From positions 62,001 through 126,000 of the forward strand of contig NZ_JACHGP010000013.1 of assembly GCF_014202335.1 (NCBI RefSeq): 64,000 nt of DNA, given 5' to 3'. Both the position numbers and the translations under genes were made by a program. The notes beneath the pieces were generated by a model. The model worked only from the letters and a program-made list of their open reading frames with translations. It had not been told where the DNA came from and searched no databases. Numbering within the stretch: the first letter of the stretch is position 1; each line of letters begins with the position of its first letter. This stretch comes from Mycobacterium sp. AZCC_0083 (GTDB lineage: Bacteria > Actinomycetota > Actinomycetes > Mycobacteriales > Mycobacteriaceae). Of this stretch, positions 8,578-16,361 are shown piece by piece.

Positions 8578-9861
8578 TCAACGAGCCACGGCGAGCCGCG
8601 GCGCGGACTGGTGATGGAGATCGTCGATGATCGTTGTCGCAATGTGTTTGGCGTCGCGGTCGATGCCGAGGAAGCGGCCCGAACCCCAGGTGTGCATCCA
8701 CGGGAGCCCAATGAACGTCAGGCCTTCGACTCCCGTGACACCGCGGTTCTGCATCGGCCGGCCTGCGCCGTCGAACGCACTCGCTTCGATCCACCGGTAA
8801 TCGGGCCGGTAGCCGATCGCCCAGACGATGCTGGTGACTCCCTGGGCGGCGAGGTCCAATTCAGTGGTCTCGGCGTCGGGCTCCCAGACGGGGGTGTATC
8901 GGGTGGCCGGCGGCGCGGAGATGCCCTCGCGCTCGATGTGGGCGTCGATGTCCGCGCAGATCGAGTTGTACACGGAGTCGGCCTTGTCGAGCGCCTCACC
9001 CAATGACGGTTCGAAGGTCAGTGTCGCGTCCTTGCCGTTGCTCAGGGTGCCGTAAAGCCGCATTCCTTCTGCGGCGAAGCGACGCAGGTCGATGTCGCGT
9101 CCGCCGTCACGCCCGGTGACGTAGTGGTTGGTCTTCTCGATCGCCGCCTTCCCGCCGGGGTATTCGGGGGCAGGCTTCTCGTAGAGGCCCATGTCGGACA
9201 GCCACGTCATGCAGTCACGGCCACGGTAGAACCGCGCTACGCGTGGTGCACTGCCGACGGCGAGGTGCACCTGCCTGCCTGCCAGGTGCAGGTCCTCGGC
9301 GATCTGCGCACCGGACTGGCCGGTGCCAACAACCAGGACGGCACCATCCGGCAGCTGATCGGCGTTGCGGTACTGCTCGGAGTGGATCTGGCTGATCGAG
9401 GTGTCCAGCGACCCTGCGAACGGGGGCAGCACCGGAACGGGATATCCGCCGGTCGCGACCACCGCGTGATCACAGGTCAAGGACTCGTCGCCTGCTGCCG
9501 TCTGCAGCGTCAGTTCGAAACCGCCTGAAGCCAGCGGACGTAACCGCGTGACGCGGGTCTGGGTGAGCAGCGGGGGCGTGAAGGTGTGCAGCCAGCCGTC
9601 GAGCCAGTCCACGACGTCGTCTCTGGTCATGAAACCGTTGGGATCGTCACCCTCGTAGGCGTAGCCAGGCAACTTGCAGTGCCAATTCGGCGTGACCAGG
9701 GTGAAGTTGTCCCATCGGGTATCCGCCCAGGCATGCACGGGGGTCTGCGCCTCCAACACGACGTGATCGATGCCGGCCTCGCCGAGGTACCAGCTCACCG
9801 AGAGCCCAGCCTGGCCGCCGCCGATGACTGCGACTGTGACGTGTCCGGCGTCCGTACTCAT
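8578..9861 (-). CDS. MSMEG_0569-family flavin-dependent oxidoreductase
   Basis: The ATG at 9861 overlaps the stop of the preceding gene as ATGA and gives 427 residues; the frame open further upstream to 10128 is only a shadow of the nitrilase region. Two dinucleotide motifs are visible: VIGGGQAGLSVSWYLGEAG near residue 10 (FAD) and VVGTGQSGAQIAEDLHLAG near residue 175 (NADPH), with a later VWAIGYRPDYRWI. This is the architecture of flavin monooxygenases of the FMO/YUC type. Family knowledge predicts NADPH- and O2-dependent oxidation of an N- or S-containing substrate. It is one of the core genes of Nit1C (nitG in the Pseudomonas naming). Confidence 0.9.
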   Translation of the reverse strand: MSTDAGHVTVAVIGGGQAGLSVSWYLGEAGIDHVVLEAQTPVHAWADTRWDNFTLVTPNWHCKLPGYAYEGDDPNGFMTRDDVVDWLDGWLHTFTPPLLTQTRVTRLRPLASGGFELTLQTAAGDESLTCDHAVVATGGYPVPVLPPFAGSLDTSISQIHSEQYRNADQLPDGAVLVVGTGQSGAQIAEDLHLAGRQVHLAVGSAPRVARFYRGRDCMTWLSDMGLYEKPAPEYPGGKAAIEKTNHYVTGRDGGRDIDLRRFAAEGMRLYGTLSNGKDATLTFEPSLGEALDKADSVYNSICADIDAHIEREGISAPPATRYTPVWEPDAETTELDLAAQGVTSIVWAIGYRPDYRWIEASAFDGAGRPMQNRGVTGVEGLTFIGLPWMHTWGSGRFLGIDRDAKHIATTIIDDLHHQSAPRLAVAR

Positions 9862-10154
9862 GATGCCTCCAAACCCGGTCGCATGCCGACGATGCGGATC
9901 GTGGCGTTCGACGGGAATTCCGTTGCGGTCGACGAGATTTCTTCCTCGGTCCATGCCGCGGAGCTGCACGCGAAGCCGAACTTGGCCCGCACCCTGTCGC
10001 TCGCCTCGTGCAGCGCCTTTCCGGAACGCTCGAGGAAGTCCGCGACGGTGTAGTCCGTACCCGCGCTCAGGTAGTCGTGCATCACCAGGCTCGGCGAGTA
10101 GCACCGCTGCACCCGACCGTCTGGCCACTGCACGTCAAAGGTCATCTCAGGCAT
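9858..10154 (-). CDS. MSMEG_0570-family nitrogen starvation response protein
   Basis: This small protein has 98 residues and begins MPEMTFDVQWPDGRVQRCYSPSL. The WPDG-x5-CYSPSL start and the conserved PSNATIRIVGMRP end mark the MSMEG_0570 family, known only from Nit1C-type clusters and described as nitrogen-starvation responsive. No catalytic motif is evident. Two starts are possible: the ATG at 10154, which overlaps the nitrilase stop by 8 bases, or the ATG at 10145. Its stop overlaps the oxidoreductase start by 4 bases, so it is translationally coupled on both sides. Confidence 0.85.
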   Translation of the reverse strand: MPEMTFDVQWPDGRVQRCYSPSLVMHDYLSAGTDYTVADFLERSGKALHEASDRVRAKFGFACSSAAWTEEEISSTATEFPSNATIRIVGMRPGLEAS

Positions 10155-11040
10155 GGGTCAGCTCCTGCCATTGACTCGTGCCATCGGCATCCGTGACCGG
10201 GCCGTAGACGTCGGGCCTGCGGTCACGCAGGTGGAACATCCCGGCTCGCATGGCGCGGAACGTGCTGTCGATGTCGACGTCCGCGACGGCCATCCCGCTA
10301 CCGAGAAGTGTTGTCGCCAACGTATTTCCACCCGGATCGACGACCTTGGCGTTGCCGACGTAGCGCAGGGATCCGAACGTTCCGCTCTGGTTCGACGCGA
10401 TCCAGAACACCTGGTTGTCCAGTGCCCGCGCCGCATCGAACAGGTTGAACCGGTAGGTCCATCGATCGTCTTGCAGATTCTCCGCGGTGGCGGTGCGTGC
10501 CGCGGGCCACGCCGACAGGCTCGCGATGATCTGCGCGCCCTTCAGCGCCATGATCCGAGCGGCCTCGGGAAATGCCTTGTCGTAGCAGATCTGGAGTCCC
10601 ACCCGGCCAACCGGAGTGTCGAACACGCCGTAGTCGGAACCAGCCGAGTAGGACATGCCTTCGCCGAGGGGCTGGTGCACCTTGCGGTACGTGCCGTAGA
10701 CGGTGCCGCCGTCGAGGACGGCAGCCGCGTTGTAGCGGGTCTCGCCGTCGTCGTCGAGTTCGCAGAACCCGATAGCGACCACCAGATCGCCGGCGATCTG
10801 CTGGACCCTGGCGATCTCGGGGCCGTCGACGCGGATGGCGGGCGGCAGAGACTTGGACGTGGTCTTGACGGTGTCGCCGTGGTTGCCCAACGACGACAGG
10901 TAGCCACCGATGGCGGCTTCTGGCAGGACCATGAAGTCGACGCCCTCGTCACGCGCCTGTTGGGCCAGTGACTCGATGAGTGCGTAGTTCTGTTCCAGGT
11001 CGCGGGTGAAGTTGGCCGCTACCGCAGCGAGTTTGGTCAT
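10147..11040 (-). CDS. Nit1-family carbon-nitrogen hydrolase (Sll0784/MSMEG_0571 type nitrilase)
   Basis: The 297-residue enzyme has the intact nitrilase triad: Glu41 in VLPEAAIGG, Lys120 in TYRKVHQP and Cys152 in QICYDKAFPEAAR. The family hydrolyses nitriles or amides to acids and ammonia as homo-oligomers in the cytoplasm. This subfamily is the hallmark of the Nit1C cluster, which in Pseudomonas and other bacteria has been genetically linked to growth on cyanide as nitrogen source, and in Synechocystis (sll0783-0787) to nitrogen starvation. It is second in an eight-gene operon, 10 bases downstream of the Sll0783-like gene. It is the only operon paralogue of the two that keeps the full triad. 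Confidence 0.93.
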   Translation of the reverse strand: MTKLAAVAANFTRDLEQNYALIESLAQQARDEGVDFMVLPEAAIGGYLSSLGNHGDTVKTTSKSLPPAIRVDGPEIARVQQIAGDLVVAIGFCELDDDGETRYNAAAVLDGGTVYGTYRKVHQPLGEGMSYSAGSDYGVFDTPVGRVGLQICYDKAFPEAARIMALKGAQIIASLSAWPAARTATAENLQDDRWTYRFNLFDAARALDNQVFWIASNQSGTFGSLRYVGNAKVVDPGGNTLATTLLGSGMAVADVDIDSTFRAMRAGMFHLRDRRPDVYGPVTDADGTSQWQELTHA

Positions 11041-11050
11041 CGTGAATCGC

Positions 11051-11572
11051 CTAGACCATGTAGGTGGAGTTGATGATTGCGCCCTTTCGGGCGTAGTGAA
11101 TGAGGGCGTCCTGCACGTCGAGTGGGTGCGCGGGAATCACGCCTTCGATCAGGTCTTCCTCGCGGCCGCCGTGCAGCGCCAAACCGAACCGGCAGCAGAA
11201 CACGGTGCCGCCCTCGGAGATGAAGGTGCCAAGCGAGTCGTTGATGTTCTGCTCGCCGGGGAAGCCGGAGTCGCCGGTCTTGGGGAATCCGCGGGTGGCC
11301 AGGCAGTTGATGGCTCCCGGTCCGTAGAAGTAGATCGCCGATTCGTAGCCCTTGCGCAGCGCCCTGGTGGCCTGCAGTACTGCGACGAAGCTGACGGACG
11401 ACTCGTGGGCGATGCCGTGTACCAGCGTGAAGTAGCTCTCGCCGTCCTCGGCCTGGTAGTCGGGGAAGATCTTCGTCCCGCCGTAGATGTTGGAGCCCTT
11501 TGGCAGAGCCGGATGCGGGATCTCGGCGAGCGAGGTCTTGATGTTCTCGGCGATTGAATCGTCAAACGTCAT
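11051..11572 (-). CDS. MSMEG_0572/Sll0783-family nitrogen starvation response protein
   Basis: The 173-residue protein is the first gene of the Nit1C operon. It belongs to the Sll0783 family; the Synechocystis member is induced by nitrogen starvation and needed for polyhydroxybutyrate accumulation. Visible features are SNIYGGTKIFPDYQA near residue 27, a central YESAIYFYGPGAINCLATRGFP segment and a cysteine pair in TVFCCRFGLALHGG; the chemistry is unknown. The ATG at 11572 is preceded by GGAG about 8 bases upstream. A candidate GlnR box lies about 100 bases upstream. Confidence 0.88.
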   Translation of the reverse strand: MTFDDSIAENIKTSLAEIPHPALPKGSNIYGGTKIFPDYQAEDGESYFTLVHGIAHESSVSFVAVLQATRALRKGYESAIYFYGPGAINCLATRGFPKTGDSGFPGEQNINDSLGTFISEGGTVFCCRFGLALHGGREEDLIEGVIPAHPLDVQDALIHYARKGAIINSTYMV

Positions 11573-11674
11573 GGCGGACTCCGATTTTCAGCATTGGCGT
11601 GAAGGTTCTTGGCGACTCGGCGACGATGCCGGCTGGCCGGGAAGTTCGGCTTGAACCAATTACAGGAGCCACGT

Positions 11675-11690
11675 GTTTCCGATTGGTCAT
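11675..11690 (-). promoter_or_regulatory. Candidate GlnR box upstream of the Nit1C operon
   Basis: Read on the minus strand the site is ATGAC-CAATCG-GAAAC. The actinobacterial GlnR consensus is GTnAC-n6-GnAAC; this site matches all positions but the first, including the AC-n9-AC core. It lies 103 bases before the ATG of the first operon gene, in a 199-base divergent gap with the DNA glycosylase gene. GlnR activates nitrogen-scavenging genes in mycobacteria, which fits the operon content. Binding is inferred. Confidence 0.6.
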
Positions 11691-11771
11691 CACAGGAATA
11701 CGTTTCGGTCATCGGGACCTCACAGCGGACATCTGCGCGTAACACGGGACGAGCGCGGGTAGCGTGTACGC

Positions 11772-12530
11772 ATGCCCGAAGGGGACACCGTGTACCGGAC
11801 GGCCATGAAGCTGCGCGAGGCACTCGATGGCAGAACACTCACCCGGTGCGACGTGCGGGTGCCGAAGTTCGCCACCGTCGACCTCACCGGCGAGAAGGTC
11901 GACGAGGTCATCAGCCGCGGCAAGCATCTGTTCATCCGCGTCGGCGATGCGAGCATCCACTCGCACCTCAAGATGGACGGCGCGTGGCTGATCGGCGGTC
12001 AGATCCGCCGGGTGCAGCCGCACAAGGTGCGGATCATCTTGGAAACGGCCGACTCTCGCGTCGCGGGTATCGATCTCGGTGTCCTGGAGATCCTGCAGCG
12101 GGAGCACGACATGGACGCCGTCGCGCACTTGGGCCCCGACCTGCTCGGCGACGACTGGGAGCCACGAACGGCAGCGAGCAACCTGGTCGCCGATCCCGAC
12201 CGGCCGCTGGCCGAGACGCTGCTGGATCAGCGGGTGATGGCGGGTGTCGGCAACGTCTACGCCAATGAGCTGTGTTTCGTGCTGGGGCGCCTGCCGACGT
12301 CACCGGTGAGCAGCGTCAAGGATCCGCTGCGGGTCGTGCAGCGGGCACGGGACATGCTGTGGCTCAACCGGTCCCGGGCCAGTCGGGTGACGACCGGTGA
12401 CACCAGACCCGGCCGTGACCTGTGGGTCTACGGCCGGGCCGGAAACGCGTGTCGCCGCTGCGGGACCATCGTGGAGATGGACCGCAACGGCGACCGCGTC
12501 ATGTACTGGTGCCCGAACTGTCAGACCTAA
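11772..12530 (+). CDS. nei: Fpg/Nei-family DNA glycosylase (endonuclease VIII-like)
   Basis: The 252-residue enzyme starts [18 protein letters not shown]: after Met removal Pro2 is the Schiff-base nucleophile and Glu3 the catalytic acid. [10 protein letters not shown] supplies the conserved lysine, HLKMDG follows, [20 protein letters not shown] is the helix-two-turn-helix, and the end holds a zinc finger, CRRCG...YWCPNC. It excises oxidised bases and nicks the abasic site. The sequence and the start of the synteny block suggest the orthologue of M. tuberculosis Rv3297. It is divergent from the Nit1C operon. The ATG is followed directly by the conserved N-terminus, so the start is secure. Confidence 0.93.
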   Translation: MPEGDTVYRTAMKLREALDGRTLTRCDVRVPKFATVDLTGEKVDEVISRGKHLFIRVGDASIHSHLKMDGAWLIGGQIRRVQPHKVRIILETADSRVAGIDLGVLEILQREHDMDAVAHLGPDLLGDDWEPRTAASNLVADPDRPLAETLLDQRVMAGVGNVYANELCFVLGRLPTSPVSSVKDPLRVVQRARDMLWLNRSRASRVTTGDTRPGRDLWVYGRAGNACRRCGTIVEMDRNGDRVMYWCPNCQT

Positions 12531-12555
12531 CGGATGCTTTCCTCGCCGAGCGGGG

Positions 12556-13707
12556 TTAGCGCCAGGGCAGAGCGAGCCTGTAGATCTTGCGGACCACGGT
12601 GGCGAACTGCTTGGGCAGCGGGCCCTTGTTGTAGGGCACGCCATACCGCTCGCAGACCTCCTGCACCTCCTTGGAGATCTCGTCGTGCCGGAACGCCGGG
12701 AGGTCGGGGAACAGGTGGTGCTCGATCTGGAACGATAGGTTGCCGCTCATCACGTGGAAGAGCTTTCCACCGGTGAGGTTCGCCGAGCCGAGGACCTGGC
12801 GGAAGTACCACATCCCACGGCTCTCGTTCTCGGTCTCCTCCTTGCTGAATTCCTGTGTGCCGTCCGGGAAGTGGCCGCAGAAGATGATCGCGTAGGACCA
12901 CACGTTGCGGATCAGGTTGGCAGTCAGGTTGCCGGTGAACACCCACGGCGCGAAGGGGCCTGCGAGCAACGGGAAGGCGACATAGTCCTTCAGGGTCTGC
13001 CGCTTGACCTTGCGCCAGATGCCCCGGATCGTGTCGCGCTTGTCGGCGATGGAGATCTCACCGGAGCGGATGCGCTCGGTCTCCAACTCGTGCAGCGCCA
13101 CGCCGTACTGGAAGAACACCATCAGCAGGAAGGCGTACACCGGGTTGCCCAGGTAGTAGGGCGACCAGCGCTGGGCCTCGCTCATCCGCAGGATGCCGTA
13201 GCCGATGTCGCGGTCCATGTCGACGATGTTGGTGTAGGTGTGGTGCATGTAGTTGTGCGAGTGGCGCCACTGGTCGCTGGGGCACGCCGAGTCCCATTCG
13301 AAGTTGCGGCTCGTCAGGGCGGGATCGCCCATCCAGTCGTACTGGCCGTGCATGACGTTGTGGCCGATCTCCATGTTGTCCAAGATCTTCGACGCGGCGA
13401 GCATGGCCGTCCCTGCGAGCCAGGCCGGCGGCAGGATGCCGGCGAAGAGCAGGGTCCGGCCGCCGACCTCGAGTGCGCGCTGGGCCTTGATGACCCGGCG
13501 GATGTAGGTGGCGTCGCGGTCGCCGAGGTCGGCGATCACGCGTTCCCTGATCGCGTCGAGTTCGCGGCCGAAGTTCTCGGCCTGCTCGGGCGTCATGGTG
13601 ACCGTCTTGCCGCCGACGATCTTGGTGATGGCCGTCTGAGGAACAGGTGCCTTCGGTTCGACGATCACGTCGTCGGTGGTGGTGGCGTTCTCGAGTGTCG
13701 CAGTCAT
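12556..13707 (-). CDS. desA3: Acyl-CoA delta-9 fatty acid desaturase, DesA3 type
   Basis: The 383-residue membrane enzyme has the three histidine boxes of fatty acid desaturases: H116NVMH120, H149SHNYMHH156 and QIEHHLFPDLP near residue 325, with hydrophobic stretches between them. Family knowledge: di-iron, O2-dependent insertion of a cis double bond into stearoyl-CoA, with electrons from a partner reductase. That partner is encoded directly upstream (13722-14798), as in the DesA3/Rv3230c pair. The ATG at 13707 follows AAAGGA and gives the family N-terminus; the frame open to 13872 is antisense to nothing useful and is ignored. Expression is probably controlled by the divergent TetR-type gene. 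Confidence 0.93.
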   Translation of the reverse strand: MTATLENATTTDDVIVEPKAPVPQTAITKIVGGKTVTMTPEQAENFGRELDAIRERVIADLGDRDATYIRRVIKAQRALEVGGRTLLFAGILPPAWLAGTAMLAASKILDNMEIGHNVMHGQYDWMGDPALTSRNFEWDSACPSDQWRHSHNYMHHTYTNIVDMDRDIGYGILRMSEAQRWSPYYLGNPVYAFLLMVFFQYGVALHELETERIRSGEISIADKRDTIRGIWRKVKRQTLKDYVAFPLLAGPFAPWVFTGNLTANLIRNVWSYAIIFCGHFPDGTQEFSKEETENESRGMWYFRQVLGSANLTGGKLFHVMSGNLSFQIEHHLFPDLPAFRHDEISKEVQEVCERYGVPYNKGPLPKQFATVVRKIYRLALPWR

Positions 13708-13721
13708 GACGAAGTCCTTTC

Positions 13722-14798
13722 CTAGAGCGCCAGTTCGACGTCGCCGACGGGGGCGGTGACGCAGATCTGCACGTCCTCCCCATCGGTCGTCGACACGGCG
13801 CCGGTGATTAGGTTCTTGACCGCGCCGCTGGTCTTGCGGCGGGTACAGGTGTGGCAGATGCCCATGCGGCAACCGCTTTCGGGTGACAGTCCGGCCGCCT
13901 CTGCCTGCTCGAGCAGGGATCGCCCGTCATCGACGACGTCAATGCCGCTGTCGGCGAACGCCACCCGGCCGCCCGACGCTTCGCTCGGCACGGCGAACAC
14001 CGGCGGAACGAAGCTCTCCGACAGTGCAGCGGGGCACTGCGCGCGGACCGCATCGACCAGCGCGGGCGGGCCGCACGCGAACACGGTCTCGGGGTTCGGC
14101 ATGGCCGCCACGAGGTGCTCGGGGCCGAACCGTCCGACGAGATCACCCGCATCGTCGCTGCGGGTGTAGCCGTGCAGCACCCGCACGCCGGGCAGCTCCG
14201 CCAACTCGTCGCGGTAGCACGCCTCGGTGGCCGTGCGGGCGTAGTGGACTAAGGCGACCTCGCCGGTGTGACCCTCGGCGATCAGCGTCCGCAGCATCGA
14301 CAGCACCGGCGTGATGCCGCTGCCGCCGGACACGAAGAGGATGCGCCGCGGCCGGTTGGCCGGCAGGACGAAGTCCCCACCGACACCCTCGAGCCCGACG
14401 ACCATGCCGGGACGGGCGTTGCGGTACAGGTGCTGTGAGACGGCGCCGCCGTCGTGCAGACCGATGGTCAGCTCGATGAGGGTGTCGTTCTCGGCGTTCG
14501 CCGGTGAGTAGCAGCGCGTCAGCCTGCGCCCGTCGACCTCGACGGAGAGGGTCACGTGCTGGCCAGCTCGCAGGGGGGATTTAGCCATGAAGGCCGCGTT
14601 GGGTTCCAGCGTCAGGGTGACACTGCGGGTGGTCTGTCGCCGGACCGCGACGACCTTGGCGCGGGAATCGCCAAGGGTCCAGGTGGGCTCCACCAGCTCG
14701 GTGTAACGGTCGACGCCGTGCGGGCCGGTAAGCAGGTCGACCAGCGGCGACCGCAGTACCCTGTCCCGTAGGCGCGGCTTCGAAGTTTGAGTGAACAT
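13722..14798 (-). CDS. Ferredoxin reductase with 2Fe-2S domain, electron donor for DesA3 (Rv3230c-like)
   Basis: From the ATG at 14798 (MFTQTSKPRLRDRVL) the protein has 358 residues. It holds an FAD domain (LTRCYSPAN), an NAD(P) domain (ILFVSGGSGITPVLSMLRTL, FACGPPALVDAV) and a C-terminal plant-type ferredoxin domain with GCRMGICHTC cluster ligands and a later Cys in VQICVTAPVG. This is the flavin/2Fe-2S class that passes NADPH electrons to the DesA3 desaturase, whose gene lies 14 bases downstream. The frame extends to 14864, but that would put the start inside the shared regulatory region. Confidence 0.9.
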   Translation of the reverse strand: MFTQTSKPRLRDRVLRSPLVDLLTGPHGVDRYTELVEPTWTLGDSRAKVVAVRRQTTRSVTLTLEPNAAFMAKSPLRAGQHVTLSVEVDGRRLTRCYSPANAENDTLIELTIGLHDGGAVSQHLYRNARPGMVVGLEGVGGDFVLPANRPRRILFVSGGSGITPVLSMLRTLIAEGHTGEVALVHYARTATEACYRDELAELPGVRVLHGYTRSDDAGDLVGRFGPEHLVAAMPNPETVFACGPPALVDAVRAQCPAALSESFVPPVFAVPSEASGGRVAFADSGIDVVDDGRSLLEQAEAAGLSPESGCRMGICHTCTRRKTSGAVKNLITGAVSTTDGEDVQICVTAPVGDVELAL

Positions 14799-14859
14799 GT
14801 GTACACCGTGATCCTCGTTAGCCCAATCCGTCAATCGATCGGGCCAGGTTGTGGTACGT

Positions 14860-14872
14860 TTCACACAGTGAA
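14860..14872. promoter_or_regulatory. Candidate TetR operator in the desA3/tetR divergent gap
   Basis: TTCAC-ACA-GTGAA is a perfect inverted repeat overlapping the GTG start of the TetR-type gene (14868). A second symmetric site, GTGTACAC, lies at about 14799-14806, right before the reductase ATG. One dimeric regulator could occupy the 70-base gap and control both directions. This is inferred from symmetry and position. Confidence 0.5.
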
Positions 14873-15554
14873 CAGTCGTACGCCTAGTTCACGAACGCCC
14901 CGATCGGGACGCTCGTCGTCCTCCCGTTCCTCCCGGGACTCGCCGTCACGCGAGGAACGCAAGGAGGCGACGCGGCGGGCCATCATCGCGGCAGCACTGC
15001 GGCTCCTCGAAGAGCGCAGCTTCACCGCGCTGAGCCTGCGTGAGGTCACTCGTGAAGCGGGCATCGTGCCCGCGGCGTTCTACCGGCACTTCGACACGAT
15101 GGAAGCGCTCGGGCTGATCCTCATCGACGAGTCGTTCCGCGCCCTGCGCGACATGTTGCGCAGCGCCCGCGCGGGCAAGCTCGACCCGACGAGGGTTATC
15201 GAAGGCTCCGTGGACATCCTCATAGCCGGCGTGAACGAGCGCCGCGAGCACTGGCGCTTCATTGCGCGCGAACGCAACAGCGGCGTTACCGTGCTGCGCT
15301 ACGCCATCCGCACCGAGATCCGGCTGATCACCTCGGAGCTCGCGATCGACCTGGCCCGCTTCCCCGGGCTGAACGCCTGGAGTGCCGAGGACCTCAACAT
15401 CCTTGCGAGCCTGTTCGTCAACTCGATGATCTCCATCGCCGAGGCCATCGAGGACGCCGTCGACCAGACCGCACTCGAGGAGATCAGGCGCATCGCCGTG
15501 AAGCAGCTCCGGCTGATCGGCACTGGGATCAACGGATGGCACAGTAGCGATTAG
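14868..15554 (+). CDS. TetR-family regulator, FabR-like, likely controlling desA3
   Basis: Starting at the GTG 14868 (VNSRTPSSRTPRSGRSSSS) the protein has 228 residues. After a Ser/Arg-rich tail, the HTH reads ATRRAIIAAALRLLEERSF...LSLREVTREAGIVPAAFYRHFDTMEALGLIL, and the C-terminal half resembles the FabR/unsaturated-fatty-acid repressors. It is divergent from the desaturase-reductase pair with a palindrome over its start codon, so the natural inference is autoregulation and control of unsaturated fatty acid synthesis. The upstream in-frame ATG at 14787 would lie inside the reductase gene, so the GTG is preferred. Confidence 0.85.
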   Translation: MNSRTPSSRTPRSGRSSSSRSSRDSPSREERKEATRRAIIAAALRLLEERSFTALSLREVTREAGIVPAAFYRHFDTMEALGLILIDESFRALRDMLRSARAGKLDPTRVIEGSVDILIAGVNERREHWRFIARERNSGVTVLRYAIRTEIRLITSELAIDLARFPGLNAWSAEDLNILASLFVNSMISIAEAIEDAVDQTALEEIRRIAVKQLRLIGTGINGWHSSD

Positions 15555-15578
15555 TTGACGCGAATAGTGTCAAGTGCC

Positions 15579-16361
15579 ATGGCGCATCTTGAACTGACCC
15601 GGCCACGTCCAGACGTCGCCCTCATCACGCTCAACCGGCCCGACAAGCTGAACGCACTCAACTACGACTTGGTCGAAGACCTGCACGCCACACTCGAAGC
15701 GATCGATGCCGACGACGAGTGCCGCGTCGTGGTCCTGACGGGCGCCGGCCGCGGGTTCTGCTCGGGCCTGGACCTGACGGATCCGTTCCCCGATGAGGCC
15801 AACCACGGGTTGGAGTTTCCCCGGTCGAGCATGCGCTGGCAGGAGCGCATCGCGAACCTCACCACGCGCCTGATCCGCCTGCGCCAGCCGGTGATCGCCG
15901 CCGTCAACGGACCGACGTACGGCGGCGGTTTCGCCCTGGCGCTGGCCTCCGACATCCGGATCGCGTCGGAATCGGCGCGGTTCTGCACGCAGTTCATCAA
16001 GCTCGGACTCGGCGGCTGCGACATCGGCGTCAGCTACACGTTGCCGCGCGTGGTCGGCGCCGGGCAGGCCTTCGACCTGATCCTCACCGCGCGCACGGTT
16101 GCCGCGGACGAAGCGCTGCGGCTCGGCCTGGTATCGCGGCTGTCGACCGGATCGGTGGTCGACGACGCACTGGCGATCGCCGAAACCCTGTGCGGCTACG
16201 GCAAGTTCGGTGTTGAGTCCACCAAGCAGGTGCTGTGGGCGAACCTCGAGGCGCCGAGCCTGGAGGCGGCGCTGCAGGTGGAGAACCGCAGCCAGATCCT
16301 CGCGACCACTAGCGGTGAGATACGCGAGGCAACCGCGGCGTTCGCCACCCGCAAGCGCTAG
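15579..16361 (+). CDS. Enoyl-CoA hydratase/isomerase family protein (crotonase)
   Basis: The 260-residue protein has the crotonase fold signatures: LITLNRPDKLNALN at the N-terminus, the oxyanion-hole turn GAGRGFCSGLDL, and NGPTYGGGFALALASDIRIASESARF. It acts on acyl-CoA thioesters. At the position where hydratases carry one catalytic Glu the sequence reads LGLGGCDIGVSYTLPR, so the exact chemistry (hydratase, isomerase or other) is open. The ATG at 15579 gives the normal MAHLELTRP start; the frame's earlier ATG at 15555 overlaps nothing conserved. It follows the TetR gene by 24 bases on the same strand and may be co-transcribed. Confidence 0.85.
   Translation: MAHLELTRPRPDVALITLNRPDKLNALNYDLVEDLHATLEAIDADDECRVVVLTGAGRGFCSGLDLTDPFPDEANHGLEFPRSSMRWQERIANLTTRLIRLRQPVIAAVNGPTYGGGFALALASDIRIASESARFCTQFIKLGLGGCDIGVSYTLPRVVGAGQAFDLILTARTVAADEALRLGLVSRLSTGSVVDDALAIAETLCGYGKFGVESTKQVLWANLEAPSLEAALQVENRSQILATTSGEIREATAAFATRKR

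Noticed and set aside
9862-10128. N-terminal extension of the flavin-dependent oxidoreductase
   Set aside because: The upstream part is a shadow of the nitrilase and MSMEG_0570-like genes; the ATGA overlap at 9861 and the FAD motif fix the start.
13708-13872. N-terminal extension of DesA3
   Set aside because: Arg/His-rich, lies within the reductase gene; the ATG at 13707 has a good ribosome binding site.
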